DNA from: Persicaria tinctoria
Taxonomy: Eukaryota > Streptophyta > Magnoliopsida > Caryophyllales > Polygonaceae
Direction: 5' to 3'
DNA length: 64,000 nucleotides
Assembly: GCA_037127255.1 (NCBI GenBank)
Contig: JBANSL010000013.1
Coordinates: forward strand, 25,515,688 to 25,579,687
Below are positions 59,902 through 64,000 of this stretch, piece after piece. Each line of letters starts with the position of its first letter. The stretch's first letter is position 1. A model generated the notes under the pieces. The model did not search any database and had not been told where the DNA came from. It saw nothing but the letters and a program-made list of their open reading frames with translations. Position numbers and translations under genes: made by a program.

Positions 59902-60321
59902 TCAAACATAAGTCATCCAAAAAGTGGAACCGATTAAACGTTTAACAAGTAAACCAAACACTACGAAGAATCGGTCGAGGTCTTGAACGAGGGCCACCAT
60001 CCACCCTTTCACTCTCTTGTTAACATCCCCTGATAACAGGATACACTCTACGATGAAGAGGAGGGGCTGGAGGGCAAGTTTCAACCTCCTCGTGTTACTC
60101 CTCTCTTGGACCTTTGCGACCTCCCACATGACTAGAAGGTCGAACATCTTCACCTTGTCCCTTCCAAAGAAGCTTCGAATGGCGTCTTTGTGATCCCCAT
60201 CCTCATAGTCCCGATTCTTTCCAGCATATTTGAGGCCGGTGACGAGGCAAAATTCCTTGATTACATTTAATATCTTCTTACTCGACGACGTCGCGACGTT
60301 TTTTCCTTTCATTTTTCTCAT
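59902..60321 (-). pseudogene. DUF1985-like domain fragment (Mutator/Ulp1-type element protein)
   Basis: 140 codons on the minus strand. The order of motifs is ILNVIKEFCLVTGLKYAG, a charged linker, LALQPLLFIVECILLSGD, then KGWMVALVQDLDRFFVVFG. DUF1985 has the same order: an F-x-L-V-T-G-L block, a K-L-A-L/ff-V-E-x-x-L-L-G-D block, and an L-V-x-D-L-x-x-F block usually ending in PWG, which is missing here. In plants DUF1985 mostly occurs in transposon proteins with a C-terminal Ulp1 peptidase. None of that peptidase was found, so this is a truncated exon. Confidence 0.65.
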
Positions 60322-60559
60322 ACTGTCCTTAATCTGTCATACAAGTGTTCACATAATACCCATTTTAGTAATAATCCTTACCAGTATATACAAATTTCCT
60401 GCCAGTCAAAATAATTTTTATGCCACTACATATAACATTACACTCATGAGACAAATACACAAATGCCACGAATACAGAGGTTCGCATATTCATAAGTCCT
60501 ACAAATACACATGTTCATATAAACTCAAAATGGTAACTGACACAAGTAACAATTGACAC

Positions 60560-61346
60560 AAACTACAGAACTACAAAATAGTGTCAACCATCAAATGACA
60601 ACCCTACATTACTCTCAAATTACACCAAATTCTTGTAGTGTGTGTAACATCAACGTTTTCAATCACAACATACTTCAACACATAGAAACAAACTTACAAC
60701 GATGTACAAGTATCACCCATTGCTAGCATTATATTTTCAAGACAACTAGTCACCAAAGACCTCTGATCTCGAAATCCACCAAAAGTTCCCATTTTCCAAA
60801 CTCATATGCACTCATTTCGTATACCACTCACCTTCCCCTTTACCATATCCAACATAATTCAAAACCCATCTCTCCCCTACTTCCCCAGTTCGAAGCAAAC
60901 ACAAAAATTACTAAACATAGTCATTTAACTGTTTCCCCGATCCAGACGAACGACTTCGCTCGCCCTCAACAAATTTTCGAAATCCAATTTTCATTCTTTC
61001 ATGGGGGTTTTCATTTCATTTCTACTCTATTTGGACCTTCAATTTCATCATAAACTAAGCATCAATGGCTAATCCCCACCCTATCCCCAAACCGTCCACC
61101 ACTATAAGATTAGGGTTTGTACATTAAAACATTTTCAACCCCATTCACCCCATTCTCCCCAAGGACCCCAAATCGCAATTCCATAAATTGAAACCGTAAA
61201 ATGCTATAAAAGGTTAGGGTTTGTACATCATTTCGCCCAAACCGCCCAACACCCATAATGGTAGGGTTTGCACATCATTTTGCCCTATTCTCCCCAAGGA
61301 TCCGAATTCGACATTCAAGAAATTCAACCATCTAAAATGACATTTC

Positions 61347-61389
<43 letters not shown>

Positions 61390-61640
61390 CTTTTGCAGGC
61401 GGTTCTTCTTCTTCGGTTGTCATCGTCCTAGAGGCTCTCTCTCCTCTCTTGAATGGCACACTCGTTCTTCTTCTTCTTCTTCTCCTCTCTCTCTCTCTCT
61501 CTCTCTCTCCCTCTCTTGAACGTCCTTCAATGAGATTTTCTCCTCTATAATGTAAAAATCTCCTTTTGAAATTTCAACCCAAAAAAAATAAGTGCTTTGT
61601 GATGATTAGGGTTAACCCGTTACAACAGGTATTGGCAACT
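60560..61640. other. Non-coding part of the TIR element with GA/CT runs
   Basis: Contains (GA)n at about 61351-61384, (TTC)n near 61466-61483 and (CT)n near 61485-61510, plus three variants of a TAGGGTTTGTACATCATTTY phrase near 61102, 61212 and 61261. No supported gene. Confidence 0.5.
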
Positions 61641-62365
61641 GATTATTTTTGCAATTGTTTGGACGATTTTGTCATTTTTGCAAATTTGGGCCCGGATGGC
61701 TATTTTTGCCAACAACCCACTTATTTAGTATATTGAATATAATTTTCTCTATTTGTATTGTGTGTAATACTCCGTCCGATCGATATTATTTGATTTTTTT
61801 TTATTTTTCAACAAGCTTTTTTAAGAAGATAAAAATTCTAAAAAAATTTAAAATATTAAAACAATTCTATGCTTATTACTAATTGCATGAAATTATTTGA
61901 AAATTTGATATTTTATATATTATTACATTTTATTAAAAATTATAAGAAATAATAAAAATCAAATGTTTTTAGTTAAATGTAATAATATATGAAATATCAA
62001 ATTTTTAATAAAATTATTTTTTAAAATTATTTAAAATTTTGATATTTATATATTATTACATTTTATTAAAAATTACGAGAAATAATAAAAATGAAATATT
62101 TTAGATAAGATATTAGCATATAATTACAAGCACTAGAACTTATGAACATCTTTAATTTTAGAATTTTAAATTTATCGCAAAATTATCAAATCATGATTTT
62201 TTTAATTTAAAAAATATAAAATTGACCAACCCGAAATGACCCGAAACTCAGTCAAACCCAGGTTCGAGTCAACCCGAAAATACCCAAAACCCGTATTACC
62301 CGGGACCCGAAGTGACCCGAACCCGAACCCGAACCGAATGACCCATTTGATAGGTCTAATCTAGA

Positions 62366-63164
<799 letters not shown>

Positions 63165-64000
63165 TGATAACTCCCACCCTTGATGAAAATCGGAATAAGT
63201 CTCAAAGGCTTTGACAGTCAGTTTGTGTCAATGGTCTTGAAGCTACAGTTGTGTTGATGAAACACAAAACCTGTTCTCTATGACATTATGCTCGAATATT
63301 ATTTTATATTATTATATGCTTCCAGATATTATATTCTAACTTTTCAGGAAGCTTTTCGAATATGATCTCCTTCCTTAAAGCTTGAAAGTTGAGAAGGACA
63401 CAATCAGAGATCATGGCTTCATACTTTCCTAGTATAGAAGATCTCGAAGATGGCCATGATCAGCCTAGCCGTTGAAGAGAAGATTCTTCTTTGTTGGAGG
63501 CGCCGATTTGTTCTCTATAAAAGAAAGGAAGAAGAGAAGACAGCAACACATTCGTTGAATACAAGCTCTCATTCGCACTCAAGCCTTCATGTGAAATCTG
63601 TCTTCTTTGTGTGCTCTTTGCTGGTTCTTAAGAGTCTGTTATTTCATTTCAAAGCCTTTGAGAGTTACACAGTGAGCTTATAGGATATATTTCGAGAGAG
63701 TGTTATACTCGAGATTTTTGTAACTGAGGAATTGGACACTAGGCGATTGATTCACTAAGTGTAAGAGGATTGTACTAGATAGCTGAGAGAGGTGGGGCTC
63801 TTCTAGATTGGTCTAGGACTCCAAGGGAACGTGAATTGACTAGATTGCAATTGTATAGGAGAGAGGCTTCTCGGTGAGCTATTAGGATCCTAAGTCTTGT
63901 GAATCAATAAAAGCCGGTTGAATCCTAGGGTTGTGGAAGAAACCTAGGCGGGGACGTAGGCCAAGTTCGTGTCGAACCTCGTAAACAACTCACTGCGTCC
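63165..64000 (+). mobile_element. Partial LTR of the same Copia family, cut by the window edge
   Basis: TGATAACTCC at 63165 opens a sequence collinear with the LTRs at 3137 and 8146 (shared phrases such as TGATGAAACACAAAACCTGT and GAGAGTTACACAGTGAGCTT) but clearly more diverged. TATAAAA at 63516-63522 and AATAAA at 63906-63911 are in the matching positions. No polypurine tract precedes it, so it is probably a 5' LTR or solo LTR. Confidence 0.9.

Larger units (their letters stand above)
58173..62359. mobile_element. 4.2-kb TIR DNA transposon with ACCCGAA-rich ends and a DUF1985-like fragment
   Basis: Left TTAGACCTGTCAAA (58173) and right TTTGATAGGTCTAA (ending 62359) are inverted repeats with one difference. 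TCTAGA lies directly outside both ends (58167-58172, 62360-62365). Behind each end is a long stretch of CCCGACCTG/ACCCGAACCCGAA-type repeats (58190-58390, 62220-62345). Inside is a minus-strand fragment like the DUF1985 domain of Ulp1-carrying Mutator-like elements. A protease or transposase domain was not found, so it is probably non-autonomous. Confidence 0.7.

Overview
The window is plant nuclear DNA, almost certainly from a eudicot; I cannot name the species. Genes are split by introns with GT..AG borders that can be read directly. Primer sites match plant initiator-Met tRNA and a GGCGCC-type site. Copia, Gypsy/Athila-like, L1-type LINE, RTE-type LINE, Helitron, Mutator-like and hAT-like elements are all present. 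Only two ordinary host genes are convincing; nearly everything else is transposon sequence nested inside other transposon sequence. No tRNA, rRNA or CRISPR array was found.

Left edge (1-3131): a minus-strand DUF3326 gene (six exons visible, running off the left edge) carries a 335-bp hAT-type MITE in an intron. At 3132-9198 lies a Copia element with two 1,048-bp LTRs and a TATAC target duplication. Its coding region is broken and internally deleted. AT-rich spacer follows to 11088.

Centre (11089-46821): the whole 35.7 kb is best read as one L1-type LINE blown apart by later insertions. A 13-bp duplication (ATATCAAATTTTT) lies just before its 5' end and just after its 3' A-run. ORF1 is split by a 2.68-kb Helitron carrying an antisense BTB/POZ-like exon. 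ORF2 breaks after about 17 codons at an Athila-like minus-strand fragment, and its endonuclease part is missing. A 22.8-kb-span non-autonomous Athila-like element (19155-41910, TSD AAGGC) follows. Its 5' LTR is split by a 14.4-kb Helitron (20155-34542). That Helitron contains a Copia element with 136-bp LTRs and a TIR element with an OTU-type coding fragment, itself hit by a Gypsy LTR of 2.96 kb. Two probable solo LTRs, at 36160-38753 and 42195-43951, each have 5-bp duplications. ORF2 reverse transcriptase and RNase H remnants end near 46783.

Right part: a second 5'-truncated LINE (46907-48550) and an RTE-type LINE tail on the minus strand (48866-49063) precede a complete five-exon multicopper oxidase gene of the LPR1/LPR2 class on the minus strand (49611-57402, 597 codons). 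All copper ligands are present, and a 5-kb first intron is filled with MITEs and repeats. Beyond it is a 4.2-kb TIR element holding a DUF1985-like fragment (58173-62359), a 213-bp compound microsatellite, and the start of another LTR of the first Copia family, cut by the window edge.

Inferred order of events in the nest: LINE first; then the Athila-like fragment with loss of the LINE endonuclease region; then the non-autonomous Athila-like element; then the large Helitron in its LTR; then Copia and the TIR element in the Helitron; then the Gypsy LTR in the TIR element. The host genes are unrelated to each other. What links the features is insertion history, not a pathway.
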